Assembly (NCBI RefSeq): GCF_964340395.1
Contig: NC_135562.1
Coordinates: 7,891,634 to 7,955,633 of the forward strand
Reading direction: 5' to 3'
DNA from: Glandiceps talaboti
Taxonomy: Eukaryota > Hemichordata > Enteropneusta > Spengelidae
DNA length: 64,000 bases
Under the pieces are notes generated by a model. That model was not told where the DNA came from and made no database searches. It saw nothing but the letters and a program-made list of their open reading frames with translations. The translations under genes and the position numbers were made by a program. Shown in pieces: positions 63,420 through 64,000 of this stretch (its first letter is position 1; each line of letters starts with the position of its first letter).

Positions 63420-64000
63420 TTATTCATTTTTCTCGATTTTCTGGCTGCCGGTTCTCTTAAGCTTACCTACATAGGCATTGTAGAAGAACATTGCAAACAA
63501 GACAAAATAACTTAGATACATTATTGCACCGTAGGTAAGAGTGCTATTCGTAATATCACATTGGATATCTCTTAATTTCATGATATAACTGTAACTAAGA
63601 AGTACACATCCCATAATCATTTGACTTATTTGCATAATCGTGATGCTCATCGTGATTGGCATTGGTAGGCGATATCCAGTTGCCCGGATGGCAAAGTACA
63701 AATACATGAATGAGTGGACAACGAAGTTCATTGTAAGAAACCATATTGAGGGCGCTGTCAGTTCGACGTGACAGAGAACACAGAAGACAAGAACAGTAAC
63801 ATGGTGATACCAGTGGAGGAAAATTAATTTCTGCTTTCTCAACACGATAAAAATAGTGTCTCCAAGTTCTGGAAATTTGGAAAACACAAACATTACACCC
63901 CAGAATGGCATGCAGGAACCAGACTCCATATAAAAGTATTGATTGTCGCAGATTGATTTGTAAAGACCGTCTACTTGCAGAATGAACATCAAATCAAAAC
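63420..64000 (-). CDS. ELOVL6: ELOVL6-like very-long-chain fatty acid elongase, 5' partial
   Basis: 3-ketoacyl-CoA synthase of the ER membrane that performs the condensing step of fatty-acid elongation; ELOVL6 types act on C12-C16 acyl-CoA. About 193 codons are open to the window edge, and the exon has no acceptor inside the window. Visible: ICDNQYFY, FSKFPELGDTIFIVLRKQKL, the catalytic histidine box HWYHH (in FLHWYHHVTVL), MNFVVHSFMYLYFAIRATGY, ITIMQISQMIMGC and a late MYLSYFVLFAMFFYNAYVGK. Several hydrophobic membrane segments are evident. The C-terminus is basic (KLKRTGSQKIEKNE), resembling a short di-lysine-like ER signal. Spacing and motifs fit ELOVL3/6 better than ELOVL1/2/4/5/7. The N-terminal membrane segments lie right of the window. 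Same orientation as the ITIH-like gene. Confidence 0.92.
   Translation of the reverse strand, partial: FDLMFILQVDGLYKSICDNQYFYMESGSCMPFWGVMFVFSKFPELGDTIFIVLRKQKLIFLHWYHHVTVLVFCVLCHVELTAPSIWFLTMNFVVHSFMYLYFAIRATGYRLPMPITMSITIMQISQMIMGCVLLSYSYIMKLRDIQCDITNSTLTYGAIMYLSYFVLFAMFFYNAYVGKLKRTGSQKIEKNE

Noticed and set aside
1-64000. Bacterial-type systems, CRISPR arrays, toxin-antitoxin pairs, integrated viruses
   Set aside because: No matching gene or repeat architecture; all convincing coding sequence is spliced metazoan genes, and no reverse transcriptase, capsid or integrase segment was recognised.

Overview
This window is AT-rich animal (metazoan) nuclear DNA. It holds five multi-exon, intron-rich protein genes with GT-AG junctions, long non-coding stretches, many small inverted-repeat elements, minisatellites and microsatellites. 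No operons, bacterial signals, CRISPR arrays or viral genes are visible. The gene set (AGBL5, TBPL1, geminin, an inter-alpha-trypsin-inhibitor heavy-chain-like gene, an ELOVL6-like elongase), the intron sizes and the style of the repeats suggest a marine invertebrate, either an invertebrate deuterostome or a lophotrochozoan. I cannot assign the species from sequence alone.

Layout. (1) About 725-24938, + strand: the catalytic core and C-terminus of AGBL5 (cytosolic carboxypeptidase 5). Its N-terminal exons lie left of the window. A probable long 3' UTR runs to a poly(A) signal near 29867. (2) 33907-39343, - strand: complete TBPL1 (TBP-like factor/TRF2) in six coding exons, 248 aa, convergent with AGBL5, with a probable long 3' UTR to about 30460. 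(3) 39344-40148: an 805-bp head-to-head promoter region shared with (4) 40149-43925, + strand: complete geminin in seven coding exons, 316 aa, with a microsatellite-encoded poly-serine tract in an acidic tail. (5) 48390-61608, - strand: an ITIH-like secreted VIT + VWA protein in nine coding exons, 707 aa. It lacks the usual ITIH C-terminal region, and its stop codon lies at the edge of a transposon-like element. (6) 63420-64000, - strand: the 3' part of an ELOVL6-type fatty-acid elongase, continuing beyond the right edge.

The genes are not an obvious pathway. TBPL1 (core promoter recognition) and geminin (replication licensing) plausibly share a bidirectional, cell-cycle-type promoter with CCAAT boxes and a CHR-like TTCGAA. 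AGBL5 is a tubulin deglutamylase. The ITIH-like gene belongs to the extracellular matrix/hyaluronan-associated family. ELOVL6 extends C12-C16 fatty acids in the ER.

Most non-coding space is introns filled with small non-autonomous elements with terminal inverted repeats (at least eight families recognisable by internal comparison), a tRNA-derived SINE family, minisatellites (18-, 24-, 25-, 30-, 40-, 49- and 68-bp units) and simple repeats. All exon coordinates were derived by hand from splice signals, reading phase and remembered family sequences; none was checked by alignment software or transcripts.
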